13,167 nucleotides of DNA from Oligoflexaceae bacterium (GCA_947474445.1 CANJJY010000081.1:1-13167), one strand, 5' to 3'; positions 1 through 7,308 are shown, numbered from the stretch's first letter. Numbers and translations: made by a program. Notes: a model not told the origin generated them from the letters alone.

Positions 1-73
1 ACTTTTCAGCAGGTTCATAAGCCGGCATATCTTGAAAGTCTTCGGCGGGAATGCATCTACTAACGGGCTCCAT
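1..73 (-). CDS. Start of an unidentified protein, cut by the window edge
   Basis: The ATG of this gene shares bases with the stop codon of the LysM lipoprotein gene (TAATG), and the frame stays open for 24 codons to the left edge. The visible residues begin MEPVSRCIPAEDF and continue with a proline- and glutamate-rich run. There is no separate strong ribosome-binding site, so translation is probably coupled to the upstream gene by stop-start re-initiation. Too little is visible to name a family. The N-terminus has no signal peptide, so the product is probably cytoplasmic. The tight overlap suggests a shared operon with the LysM protein. Confidence 0.6.
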   Translation of the reverse strand, partial: MEPVSRCIPAEDFQDMPAYEPAEK

Positions 74-783
74 TAGGGAACAGGCACGTAGAGGATAAGC
101 TCTTTAGGAAAAATAATGGAACCGTTACCGAGCCGGTTGAGCACGGCCAGCTCCATCCAACGACTTGTGGTCCCGTAGATGTGGAGAGAAATCAAACTCA
201 AGGAATCTCCGGGGCGTACGATATAAGTTCCCATCCCTTCCGTACTTACACCGGGAGCTGGACCTGATCGCGCTGACAGCCTCATACCGCTCGGCGGCTC
301 AGTCCGCAAGGCAGGTCTCATCGCGCTTGTATCGGTCTGAGAAAAGATCGCTTCTATCCCCAATTTTCCTAGAAAAATCGGCTTTCTTCGTTCTTTGCCG
401 GTCGGGACGCGACCTTTGACCGGCACAAACGCACTGCCTTCATCCTGCCCCTGAGGTACCGCGATGCGGGCAATAGCAGCCGCGATGTCGTTCATCTCGC
501 CGGTTCCATCGACGCCGCTTGCCACCTGATTCGAAGCTCCGTGCAGTTTACCCATGCTCTGTTCTTCGGTCTCGCCCTGGTTCCTGCGCGCTTCTTCAGA
601 AGCTTGCTTGGGCGAAGGCAAAAGGAGAGAGGCGCTGTCATCGTCTTGGTAAACGCTACGTTGATTGATGGCGTCTTCGCCCAGTCCGTTGCTCGCGCAG
701 GCGTTCATCAGAGGGAGAAGTCCGAGACGGATCGCGAGGCCGAAGGTAATTGCGAGACGTTTTCCAGGTATGCGAACCAACAC
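73..783 (-). CDS. LysM-domain lipoprotein
   Basis: This is a predicted 236-aa exported protein. I start it at a GTG (783) because GGGAG lies 7 bases upstream and the start places a basic, hydrophobic leader (VLVRIPGKRLAITFGLAIRL) directly at the N-terminus. The longer frame from a TTG at 858 adds 25 polar residues and has no such site. The leader ends at LPLMNAC, a weak lipobox with the candidate lipidated Cys at 29. Residues about 40-180 are low-complexity and polar, with no domain I recognise. Residues 185-236 form one LysM domain: YIVRPGDSLSLIS, a W in the middle helix, an Asn (LNRL), and a closing I-P-E-L-x-L-x-VP strand. LysM domains bind N-acetylglucosamine polymers, so a role at peptidoglycan is likely. 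The stop overlaps the next gene's ATG. Confidence 0.8.
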   Translation of the reverse strand: MLVRIPGKRLAITFGLAIRLGLLPLMNACASNGLGEDAINQRSVYQDDDSASLLLPSPKQASEEARRNQGETEEQSMGKLHGASNQVASGVDGTGEMNDIAAAIARIAVPQGQDEGSAFVPVKGRVPTGKERRKPIFLGKLGIEAIFSQTDTSAMRPALRTEPPSGMRLSARSGPAPGVSTEGMGTYIVRPGDSLSLISLHIYGTTSRWMELAVLNRLGNGSIIFPKELILYVPVP

Positions 784-894
784 TTTGTTACTCCCTGCAG
801 TCGCCTGATCGAGACAGCCACTCCTTTGATTTTGCTGAATCTCCGCACCATTCGTCAATGGGTATCGGACGCGGAGCTCAGTCTATGGCCCGGC

Positions 895-1980
895 TCAGTT
901 AGGAACGGTCGAAAGTCGATAAGAGGGCGCGCTTGTACAGTTGACGACAACAATAGTAGAAGATGGGGCTATCGTACCCGCACAACGAGTTTGGTCTGTC
1001 GTGCTCCGGATCTTAAAACTGATGTTGTCAGAATTGATCACCGCTTCGAAGCTCTGATTGGCTGCATTCGCATCGCAAGGATAGCGGATGAGGTTATTGC
1101 CAATCGTTAGGCTTTTGCCGCTGATGTCAAAGCACTGTCCTTCGCTCTTACTAGCAGTTCCGCTAACCAGATCAAAGACGAGACCAGTCCCTGTCGCAGC
1201 TTTCTTCAATACCAATTTGTAAGGTACCTTCCCAGCCGCCGTCAGTTCGCTGAGGCTGGCTGTTTTAATCGATTGCACGTTGAGTCGACCTATCACGTCA
1301 GGGATGAGATCTCCGGCCGCAAAATAAAGAGGCTCGGACGGAGCGGCTGCTCCTGCCAAAAGATTTAAGGCGGCAGGCTGGGTTTGCGTCATGAAAAATA
1401 ATTTGCCGGTATTGGCGATGGTTTGAGGCAAAGGACTATTTGCATTCTTGATAATTTGTATGATGTCTTTCGCGAGATCGGTGGCAGCCGTAATCGGGCC
1501 GGAACTGCCATCGTTATATCGAGCCGATATCGTGATGACGTCATCGCCGGCAAAGCTGGGGAACTTAAGAAGCCAAGTCTTTCCCAAGGTATCGACGCGA
1601 ACGGCTTGCACTTCCACCGGCGTTTCGCGATTGCGAGACACAAAGAATGTCCAACCCGTGTCGGTCGGTTTATCTGAAGTAAGATCGCAATAGACGGCAT
1701 AATTGCCATCAGCCGGACTGGAAGTAGGAGGCATGCGGCAGGTCAAATAGCTGCCTGCAATCGGCACCGGTTCCGATGCTTCAGATTGAATGACCATCGG
1801 CTCCTGATCTTCGAGAGGAGCCGACAAAACTTCCGTTTCCGCGACTGTTTCAGGAGAAATAGTCTTTTCTTCTCTATTGCTCCAGGAGTTTTTTCGGGCA
1901 TCGGTATCCTGAGGATCCATCTCACTGCATGAGATAGATAACATGACTCCTATCCCCATCCATTTAAACCATGGCTTCAT
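895..1980 (-). CDS. Lipoprotein with C-terminal ricin B-like lectin segment
   Basis: This 361-aa protein starts at an ATG preceded by a strong purine-rich site (GGGGGAGAG). Residues 1-17 are a lipoprotein signal peptide ending MLSISC, with Cys18 the likely lipidation site. Residues 19-75 are a Glu/Ser/Thr-rich linker. Residues 76-280 are an unrecognised, probably beta-rich region that opens with two cysteines (SYLTCRM and YAVYCDL). Residues about 281-361 resemble part of a ricin-type beta-trefoil: GQCFDISGKSL, a G-N-N-L-I-R-Y-P-C turn, ANQSFEAV in the QxW position (F replaces W), then a second TRCAG/VVVNC unit. Such domains usually bind sugars. The segment is shorter than a full three-lobe trefoil (about 120 aa), so lectin activity is inference. 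It lies 111 bp before the LysM lipoprotein on the same strand, so both may act at the envelope. Confidence 0.8.
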   Translation of the reverse strand: MKPWFKWMGIGVMLSISCSEMDPQDTDARKNSWSNREEKTISPETVAETEVLSAPLEDQEPMVIQSEASEPVPIAGSYLTCRMPPTSSPADGNYAVYCDLTSDKPTDTGWTFFVSRNRETPVEVQAVRVDTLGKTWLLKFPSFAGDDVITISARYNDGSSGPITAATDLAKDIIQIIKNANSPLPQTIANTGKLFFMTQTQPAALNLLAGAAAPSEPLYFAAGDLIPDVIGRLNVQSIKTASLSELTAAGKVPYKLVLKKAATGTGLVFDLVSGTASKSEGQCFDISGKSLTIGNNLIRYPCDANAANQSFEAVINSDNISFKIRSTTDQTRCAGTIAPSSTIVVVNCTSAPSYRLSTVPN

Positions 1981-1997
1981 TCTCTCCCCCGTTCGCG

Positions 1998-2068
1998 AGA
2001 TGCTTTTGATATTATCGGAGAAAATTTTTGTAAGCTTGATATCTCGGCATTTTATCGCTAAAGCATCT
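1998..2068 (-). repeat. Interrupted inverted repeat upstream of the ricin-like lipoprotein gene
   Basis: AGATGCTTT (1998-2006) is repeated inverted as AAAGCATCT (2060-2068), giving perfect 9-bp arms around 53 bases of AT-rich sequence that also carries TTGATAT twice. The element sits 18-88 bases upstream of the lipoprotein ATG, so it could be an mRNA leader structure or a regulator site. The sequence TAATAT in the same stretch could be a -10 element, but I see no good -35. The remainder of 1981-2147 shows nothing convincing, including no clear terminator for the kinase gene. Confidence 0.35.
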
Positions 2069-2147
2069 TTGATTTAGCCAGCATAGACCGACTAAAAATT
2101 CGGCTTTGCGCGACTGAATCAAACAGGTAATACTTTTTTGAAGCTGA

Positions 2148-3518
2148 TTAAGCGGAACGTAAGAAAGTAGAGTTATTCAAGCCCTGGGTGGATTCTGATA
2201 CAGCGGAATTTTTAGCGAGGGGAAGCACGATGGAGAATTTGGTTCCTCCCACCGCAATACCGGCCTCCCGGCAGGGGCTCTCGACATCTATTTTCCCCGT
2301 TAAGAGCTGTGCGAATTTCCATGCGATGGGCATTCCAAACCCTGTTCCTCCTTCGCCCCATGTACCTGGCCTGTGAGTCACGGCGCTGGGGCTGAACAGG
2401 TCTGTCAGCAGGGAAGGTGGTATGCCTTCACCTTGATCTTTGATATGGATCAAGCCTGAGGACCCTGACTCTTCACAGACGATTACAATGTGGCCCCCTG
2501 AGGGCGAGAACTTGATCGCATTGCTAAGGATATTGGAGAGCACTTGGTTTTGCATGAGGGTCGCATGGGTCAAGACGCAAAGATCGGGAGGACAGTGCAG
2601 ATCCACCTGAATGTTTTTTGAAGTCAACTGACTTTTAAAGTGTTCCAGACATTGCTCGATGATGGGCAATAGCGCGCATGGTTTAAGCTCAATCTTCAAC
2701 TTGCCGCTCTCACTGGCTTCAAGCTGTCGCACCGTCGATAGAATGTCGGAGATCAGCTGACTCGCTCGTTCGACCATGCTTAACATTTTTTGCCTTTTAT
2801 CCTCATCCGTCGGCCCATGTTGAAGGAGAATCTGGGTACCGGTACTGATGATATTCAAAGGATTGGCGATGTCGTGGGCTAAAACACGCAAGAAATTCTG
2901 CTTTTCAAGAGTCTTTTGAGCTTGCCTCGCGACCATCGATTGCTCGAGCAAGAGCAGAAAGATGGTAAATCCACTGTTCAAGGCGATCATCCCAAATAAT
3001 ACGAACAGCTGGATGACAAAGCGCCCTCTATCACTCATGGCGTGAGCAAAAGGATATCCTTCTAGCTCAAGGGCCATCATCCCCAATATTGAAGCGATCG
3101 CGAATCCAGACCAAATCAGAGTGTGACGGATGTTGGTTAAAACGCCCGCGATCAAGGGTAAAATCCCCACCCAGACGATCGTGGTGGTAAAAAACCCACC
3201 CGTGACAAAAGAAAAGTGCACTTGAAAGAGCAACCCTGGTACCAGCATCGTGTTGCAGGCGACCTTTAAAGACCCGGTAGCTCGGAAGACGGCCAGCGCG
3301 GAGAGATGAACTGCCGCGTAGAAAAAACCCATGAAATTAAGTAGTGGATTCGCGACGTAAGCGTAGCTCGCCCAGGAGTAAGACCACATCAACACGCTTG
3401 TGATGAGGGCAATAGCCATGAACAAATGGACTTTAATCTCCATTGTTTTGGCTATCCCCGGTTGGGCTGCGAGGCACCAGCGGTAATAAGCCTGAAATGG
3501 TTTGAAGCTCATGCTCAT
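2148..3518 (-). CDS. Membrane-bound sensor histidine kinase
   Basis: This is a 456-aa orphan sensor kinase. Residues about 30-191 hold five to six hydrophobic helices with short loops and no large periplasmic domain, so it probably senses within or close to the membrane. The HisKA dimerisation domain begins near 205 and has the H-box FLRVLAHDIANPLNIIS, with His215 as phospho-acceptor. The HATPase domain follows: N-box NILSNAIKFSPSGG with Asn333, G1 box D361-Q-G-E-G, and G2 box GEGGTGFGMPIAWK near 388-400. All catalytic elements look intact. The family autophosphorylates and passes phosphate to a response regulator, but no regulator gene adjoins it. The nearest receiver in the window is at 10541. 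The start has GGAG only at a long 11-base distance, so the N-terminus is slightly uncertain. It is divergent from the hemerythrin gene. Confidence 0.93.
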   Translation of the reverse strand: MSMSFKPFQAYYRWCLAAQPGIAKTMEIKVHLFMAIALITSVLMWSYSWASYAYVANPLLNFMGFFYAAVHLSALAVFRATGSLKVACNTMLVPGLLFQVHFSFVTGGFFTTTIVWVGILPLIAGVLTNIRHTLIWSGFAIASILGMMALELEGYPFAHAMSDRGRFVIQLFVLFGMIALNSGFTIFLLLLEQSMVARQAQKTLEKQNFLRVLAHDIANPLNIISTGTQILLQHGPTDEDKRQKMLSMVERASQLISDILSTVRQLEASESGKLKIELKPCALLPIIEQCLEHFKSQLTSKNIQVDLHCPPDLCVLTHATLMQNQVLSNILSNAIKFSPSGGHIVIVCEESGSSGLIHIKDQGEGIPPSLLTDLFSPSAVTHRPGTWGEGGTGFGMPIAWKFAQLLTGKIDVESPCREAGIAVGGTKFSIVLPLAKNSAVSESTQGLNNSTFLRSA

Positions 3519-3795
3519 GGATTCGTCAACTCCAAAAGGGTCCCATCGTCATCGACTGTAATTCACAAAAATCGATAGGCACTAATTGCTTAGACTATAA
3601 ATAGATCATGCGTAGTATTCATCAATCGAACCTCTATCTCTACATCTATGTTTGTGGATTCTAAGTTTAAACCTCCGTTTCTAAGTCACAAGAACTTTCC
3701 ATAGAGTTATCGCTTCCCTCGCGGATAAGAATAGCCTAATGATTTCCGGTGAGGATGAATTCTGCCATCAATCTCTTGAGTAAGAGGAATTCAGT
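3519..3795. promoter_or_regulatory. Divergent intergenic region between kinase and hemerythrin genes
   Basis: These 277 bases separate two genes transcribed away from each other, so both promoters should lie here. The region is AT-rich (for example around 3580-3610, with TATAGT on the minus strand), but I could not find a pair of -35 and -10 boxes at good spacing in either direction. GAGG about 10 bases before the plus-strand ATG is the likely ribosome-binding site for the hemerythrin gene. No small gene is supported. Confidence 0.45.
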
Positions 3796-4890
3796 ATGCA
3801 ACTCTCAGAACAAGAAATGCGTGAAGCAATAGGTAGTGAACTGGCTGATGTTCTCTATCGACAAAAGACGATCGTTCGCTGCAACGAGGCTCTTAACCTG
3901 CTCGAAGACGACAAGGTCAAAGATGAGTTCAAAAATATGGCGGAAGAAGACGAGAAGAATCTGCGTATGATCGAGACCGTCGTGAGTAACTTTGGGATAC
4001 GCGTAGATCCGAAGCCTGGCTCGGTGAAACTCGCTGACACGATAGATGAGATCATCTCGGATCCCATGTCCCTGCCTTTAGAAAAGCTCGGTAGCTACAC
4101 TCTCATCAAACAAAATCAGATGATGTGCAGCCATCTCATCCACAAATCTGTTCAATTGGCCATGGCAGATGTAAAGACGGCTATTGCTCCCTTTGAGGGA
4201 GTCTATGCGACCTTCAGCCGGCATTCTTCTATGCTCACTAGCTTCATGGAACGCTCCGGTGTCGAATGGCTGACAGGCAAAGAGCCGGTCAGCGGTTTGG
4301 TCGGGCGCGCCCGGGATGCGGTCGGCGCTGTTGCTGGCGCGATTCTCAGTAAGACGGCCAAGCCAGCCGACGAGATGAGCGTCCTCAATGTCTTGCGCCT
4401 CGACCACAGAAAAGTGGATGTCTTGTTCAATGAGATTGAATCAGCTCCCGATGAGCAGCAAGCGGCCGATCTCTTTCATCAGCTTAAGGCGGATCTGACG
4501 TCTCACTCAATCGCCGAAGAGGAAACGGTCTATAACCAGTTTCAAGCCTTTCCTGATATGAAAGAACTGATGGCCGACGCGAAGCACGAGCACGAGGACA
4601 TTCGCACTCTTCTGGATGATGCGACGGACGTTCTCAATGACCAAGAGACCTTTCTGGACAAAATCGATGAATTAAAAACATTGGTCAAGCACCATGTCGA
4701 TCAAGAAGAGAACGATGTTTTTAGTTTGATCGAAAAGCATTCAAGCGATGCGGAAAGAGTGCAACTTTCCCAAGTTTTCTTGCAAGCCAAGCAACGCATC
4801 CAAGAAAATGTGGGGGTCGATGACATCATTGCATCGGCTGCGAATGAGGACACTGATCTTGATTCCTCTCGCCCAACCATGACGCCCTGA
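3796..4890 (+). CDS. Two-part protein with C-terminal hemerythrin HHE domain
   Basis: This 364-aa, apparently cytoplasmic protein has no signal peptide. Residues 1-160 are helical and charged, with acidic clusters (AEEDEKN near 49-55). They might have a ferritin-like bundle fold, but I do not recognise a family. Residues about 162-188 are a Gly/Ala-rich link. Residues 194-316 are a clear hemerythrin HHE domain with the usual di-iron ligands: H204 (RLDHRK), H237 and E241 (SHSIAEEE, the H-x3-E pattern), H266 (KHEHEDI), and H300 and E304 (KHHVDQEEN). Bacterial hemerythrins bind O2 or NO at the di-iron centre, or sense iron or redox state; which applies here cannot be told. The acidic tail 317-364 looks flexible. 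It is divergent from a sensor kinase and ends at a strong inverted repeat. Confidence 0.9.
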   Translation: MQLSEQEMREAIGSELADVLYRQKTIVRCNEALNLLEDDKVKDEFKNMAEEDEKNLRMIETVVSNFGIRVDPKPGSVKLADTIDEIISDPMSLPLEKLGSYTLIKQNQMMCSHLIHKSVQLAMADVKTAIAPFEGVYATFSRHSSMLTSFMERSGVEWLTGKEPVSGLVGRARDAVGAVAGAILSKTAKPADEMSVLNVLRLDHRKVDVLFNEIESAPDEQQAADLFHQLKADLTSHSIAEEETVYNQFQAFPDMKELMADAKHEHEDIRTLLDDATDVLNDQETFLDKIDELKTLVKHHVDQEENDVFSLIEKHSSDAERVQLSQVFLQAKQRIQENVGVDDIIASAANEDTDLDSSRPTMTP

Positions 4891-4902
4891 TACTTTTCTC
4901 CT

Positions 4903-4930
4903 CGCGAATCCGGAGACACTCGGATTCGCG
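4903..4930. terminator. Perfect 10-bp stem between convergent genes
   Basis: CGCGAATCCG, an 8-base loop and CGGATTCGCG form an uninterrupted 10-bp stem 12 bases after the hemerythrin stop and 40 bases after the nitroreductase stop on the other strand. The position suits a shared terminator for convergent transcripts. Neither side has a proper T-run (TTCG on the plus strand, AGGAGAAAAG on the minus strand), so it may stabilise mRNA ends rather than terminate alone. Confidence 0.55.
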
Positions 4931-4969
4931 TTCGACTCACCGAAGACTTTCTTAAGTCGGTTGATTGGC

Positions 4970-5737
4970 CTAATGTTCAAACACAAAGAGTGATGCATCC
5001 AATCGCAGTTTAGGTCCATAAACCCCACCTTTTGACCTGCGCCCTGCGCCGATCACCATAACGATCTCCGCATCCCGGGGCAACTTGATGAGTCGTCTCA
5101 CGCGACGGTCATCGTAGCCTTCCATCGGACAGGTATCATAGCCGTGAGCCCGATAGGCTAGCATGAGATTTTCACAGGCGAGAGCACAGCTTTTAACCGT
5201 CCAAACTCTAAGATCGCTCTTGGTCAGTGGGCCACGGGGCATGGGCCGGAATATCCCGACGATGGTTAACACGAGCCATTTGAGGGGAGCAAGGAAGGAC
5301 CCCAGGCCGACGGTATATAAGATGTAGACGAGGCGGCGATAGTAAGCGAGCGTCGTCGCGGTCGGCAGACCCTCGCGTTCGAGTTGCGCGGCGATCATGG
5401 GGGCATTCCGTCGCCAGGTGCCGCGCCGTGCTACGCAGACGATCAGCTCAGCGGCCGTTCGAGCGGCTGCTTGGTCAAGGCAGGCATGGGCCAACTCTTC
5501 TTTTAAAGCGGGTGTACGAATCCAATGAAATTCCCAGCTTTGCAAATTTGAGGAATTAGGGGCTTCCAGGGCGAGGTCGATGCACGCACGGGTGACTTCG
5601 GGAGGAATCGGTTCGCTGGTAAAACGTCGAATGGAGCGGCGCGACTTAGCAATCTTTTGAAAAGCGCCTGCATCGCAGATTGCCGCTTCTTCGTGATACT
5701 TTTTGGGATCTGCGCGATAGGATTCAAGGTCATGCAT
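4970..5737 (-). CDS. Nitroreductase-family flavoprotein
   Basis: This 255-aa protein starts at an ATG with an excellent site (AAGGAGGG, 9 bases away). Nitroreductase-family hallmarks are visible in order: SRRSIRRF (32-39, FMN phosphate contact), the APNSSNLQSWEF segment (59-70), the helix VKSCALACENLMLAYRAHGY (181-200), the CPMEGYD turn (203-209), and a closing VMVIGAGRR strand with a basic loop. The family carries out FMN-dependent, NAD(P)H-linked reduction of nitro groups, quinones or flavins; the substrate here is unknown. The protein is longer than the typical 180-220 aa. A strongly hydrophobic run at about 137-163 (LGSFLAPLKWLVLTIVGIF inside it) is unusual for the family and could be a membrane-associating or dimer-interface insert. 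The lipoprotein gene ends 104 bases upstream on the same strand. Confidence 0.9.
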   Translation of the reverse strand: MHDLESYRADPKKYHEEAAICDAGAFQKIAKSRRSIRRFTSEPIPPEVTRACIDLALEAPNSSNLQSWEFHWIRTPALKEELAHACLDQAAARTAAELIVCVARRGTWRRNAPMIAAQLEREGLPTATTLAYYRRLVYILYTVGLGSFLAPLKWLVLTIVGIFRPMPRGPLTKSDLRVWTVKSCALACENLMLAYRAHGYDTCPMEGYDDRRVRRLIKLPRDAEIVMVIGAGRRSKGGVYGPKLRLDASLFVFEH

Positions 5738-5800
5738 AGGTCAGACCCTCCTTGATCCCCACTCTGCCTGCTCGATCCGCACCGATCAAGCGACAAAAGG

Positions 5801-5833
5801 GAGGCTCGAGCCTCTCGTGTCATCACCGAGGCT
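5801..5833. repeat. Overlapping GAGGC/GCCTC palindromes between lipoprotein and nitroreductase genes
   Basis: GAGGCTCGAGCCTC (5801-5814) is a perfect 14-base palindrome, and a third arm, GAGGCT, follows at 5828-5833. On the minus-strand transcript the arms can pair in two mutually exclusive ways. One of them (GAGGC-TCGA-GCCTC followed by CCTTTTG) resembles a weak terminator after the lipoprotein gene and before the nitroreductase ribosome-binding site. It may be a terminator, an attenuator-like switch or a protein-binding site. Confidence 0.4.
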
Positions 5834-5841
5834 TTTATCCT

Positions 5842-6423
5842 TTATAAGCGCGTATAGGTCGACATAGGATCAAGCTCGCGAGCCCTTTGCGCCGGAGTCT
5901 GTCCGGAGAGTTTTGCGCAGGTTCCCTTCTTCACTTCGGTCTTTTTGCAGATTTTGCCGAAGGTAGCCGATTGCGGTCCAATCTGGGCGACGATATAGGC
6001 CGTGGTACTCTGGAGGTGAAGATCGAGTTCGGTCAGATTGTTTTTGTCTTTGCCGTGGATCGCGAAGGTCCCTTTGACCGCCAGATTCTTGTCGATGCCT
6101 AAGCGGCTTAAAAGCTGGTCAGGCGCTTCGACGGCACATTCGGAATCGGTATAGTAGTGGCTTTTCAAAGTCAGCGAAGGGCTCTCAAAATGGAGCATCG
6201 TCTTAGTATAAAGTCCTTTGCTCTTTGGGATGCAACGCGATTGCCATTGCCCGTCTAAGCCATTTGCTTCAGCACTTGTTTCGTCCATCGACTCACTGCG
6301 AGCTGCTGCAGATCCGCCTCTTCCCACGCTAGCAGGTGATGACGAAGTCGTCTTACAGGCAACAGAAACCAAGAGGAGACCGGAGGCAGAAACAGCCATA
6401 ACAAGCGCAGGGAGCCGGATCAT
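5842..6423 (-). CDS. Small putative lipoprotein of unknown function
   Basis: This 193-aa protein begins with a signal peptide (MIRLPALVMAVSASGLLLV) ending SVAC. Cys23 may be lipidated, although Ser at position -3 makes the lipobox imperfect. Residues 24-53 are a Ser/Ala-rich linker. The body opens with LDGQWQSRC, then a beta-rich stretch containing HYYTDSEC and a late KICKK/KGTCAKL cysteine pair. The pattern G-x-W-x-S-x-C followed by Y-x-D-x-x-C reminds me of small lipocalin-like secreted proteins in Gram-negative bacteria, but this is only a resemblance and I do not recognise a family. GAGGA about 10 bases upstream supports the ATG. The nitroreductase gene follows 104 bases downstream, separated by the hairpin region. 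Confidence 0.75.
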   Translation of the reverse strand: MIRLPALVMAVSASGLLLVSVACKTTSSSPASVGRGGSAAARSESMDETSAEANGLDGQWQSRCIPKSKGLYTKTMLHFESPSLTLKSHYYTDSECAVEAPDQLLSRLGIDKNLAVKGTFAIHGKDKNNLTELDLHLQSTTAYIVAQIGPQSATFGKICKKTEVKKGTCAKLSGQTPAQRARELDPMSTYTRL

Positions 6424-6794
6424 ATATCTTTAGTCCTCATTCCACTTTATTCTCACGCCGTAATGAAGCAATCCTCGTACCAAAGCTCTGAAAACCTTGC
6501 CCCGCGTCGCCATCACCACTTAAGTGACTGATTTTAATGATATAATGAATTCTGAGACACTAAGTGATGAATGCTCAAGGTAAGGGGTCGCGTAGACTCT
6601 CGACAGGCTGAACGAGGAGGCTGGAAAAGTATAGACAGACACCTTTTTAATGGATTGAAAGCTTCATAATTCTGGATCTCAACCTAGAGATTTTAATCAT
6701 TCCTCGCTTTTATTCTTGCCGTTTCGTTGAGCCCTGTTACAAGGAAAAGTGCGTCGTTCTTCGAGGCACTCTTAACTCAATGAGGCTCCAACCC
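6424..6794. other. 371-base intergenic region
   Basis: This spacer separates the minus-strand lipoprotein from the plus-strand exported protein and is long for this window. The left half holds a TATAAT box flanked by two palindromes, listed separately. A 32-codon plus-strand frame at 6571-6669 has no ribosome-binding site and no recognisable sequence. The right part (6650-6720) is AT-rich and may hold the promoter of the gene at 6795, but I see no clean -35/-10 pair there. Confidence 0.5.
6517..6566 (+). promoter_or_regulatory. TATAAT box between two near-identical palindromes
   Basis: CACTTAAGTG (6517-6526, perfect 10-base palindrome) and CACTAAGTG (6558-6566, the same lacking one T) flank a consensus -10 hexamer TATAAT (6541-6546). 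Their centres are about 41 bases apart, near four helical turns. The first would overlap a -35 position and the second the transcription start, the layout expected for a repressor with paired operators. The -35 match to TTGACA is poor, so the promoter direction is uncertain; the plus-strand reading would give a leader of roughly 240 bases. Confidence 0.35.
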
Positions 6795-7292
6795 ATGTCA
6801 AAACTAATTTCAACGGCTTTTGTGCTTTGCAGTCTTAATGCTTTCGCGGCAGAAGGCTCCTTCTTTCCCACGCAAGTGAACCTGCCTGATCTGCACGTGA
6901 AGTTTGAATGTCCGAACAATACCTCTCCCCATGCTGGGATCCGTTTCCTGAGCGTCGAAGGTCTTGTGGTTTCTTCCACCGAGACCTTGGCTTCAAAGAG
7001 TGAAACGTACCGAGTTGATCTGCAAAAGGGATATCTTGAAGTGAATGAAGACTATCATGGACCCAACACAACAAGCCTTTACACCAGTCAACTCGCCGGT
7101 CCTTGGGCCTTGAATAGCGAAAACGCGCTCATGTTCCGCAAAGGCCTGAAGGTCATTCTCGATACCGCCAAGCAATGCAAAGACGGATTGATGAACACGG
7201 GCGAACCATTTCCCTTTGATATGGTCAAACACCCCGAGCTCGATCCTATCGTCGTTTATCTCACGGAAGTATTAGCACAGACTCAAGAGTGA
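6795..7292 (+). CDS. Small exported protein of unknown function
   Basis: I start this 165-aa protein at the second ATG (6795), because GAGG lies 9 bases upstream and the start gives a clean signal peptide, MSKLISTAFVLCSLNAFA, with an AFA-A cleavage site. An ATG 15 bases earlier overlaps that ribosome-binding site and adds only MRLQP. The mature protein (about 147 aa) has two cysteines (in KFECPNN and AKQCKDG) that could form a disulfide. It has a beta-rich first half and an acidic helical end, and no lipobox, so it should be periplasmic or secreted. I do not recognise the family. It lies alone between divergent and convergent neighbours. There is no plus-strand T-rich terminator just after it; the hairpin 30 bases downstream points the other way. 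Confidence 0.75.
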   Translation: MSKLISTAFVLCSLNAFAAEGSFFPTQVNLPDLHVKFECPNNTSPHAGIRFLSVEGLVVSSTETLASKSETYRVDLQKGYLEVNEDYHGPNTTSLYTSQLAGPWALNSENALMFRKGLKVILDTAKQCKDGLMNTGEPFPFDMVKHPELDPIVVYLTEVLAQTQE

Positions 7293-7308
7293 AGGTGCAC
7301 ACAGCGAC

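Noticed and set aside
541..1110. 189-codon plus-strand frame across the LysM and ricin-like lipoprotein genes
   Set aside because: It spans two well-supported minus-strand genes and the gap between them, with no ribosome-binding site or recognisable domain.
4078..5028. Minus-strand frames of 75-109 codons over the hemerythrin gene and its downstream side
   Set aside because: They are shadows of the hemerythrin and nitroreductase genes, with no start signals or domains.
6571..6669. 32-codon plus-strand frame in the spacer before the exported protein
   Set aside because: No ribosome-binding site before the ATG and no recognisable sequence. A leader peptide is possible but unsupported.
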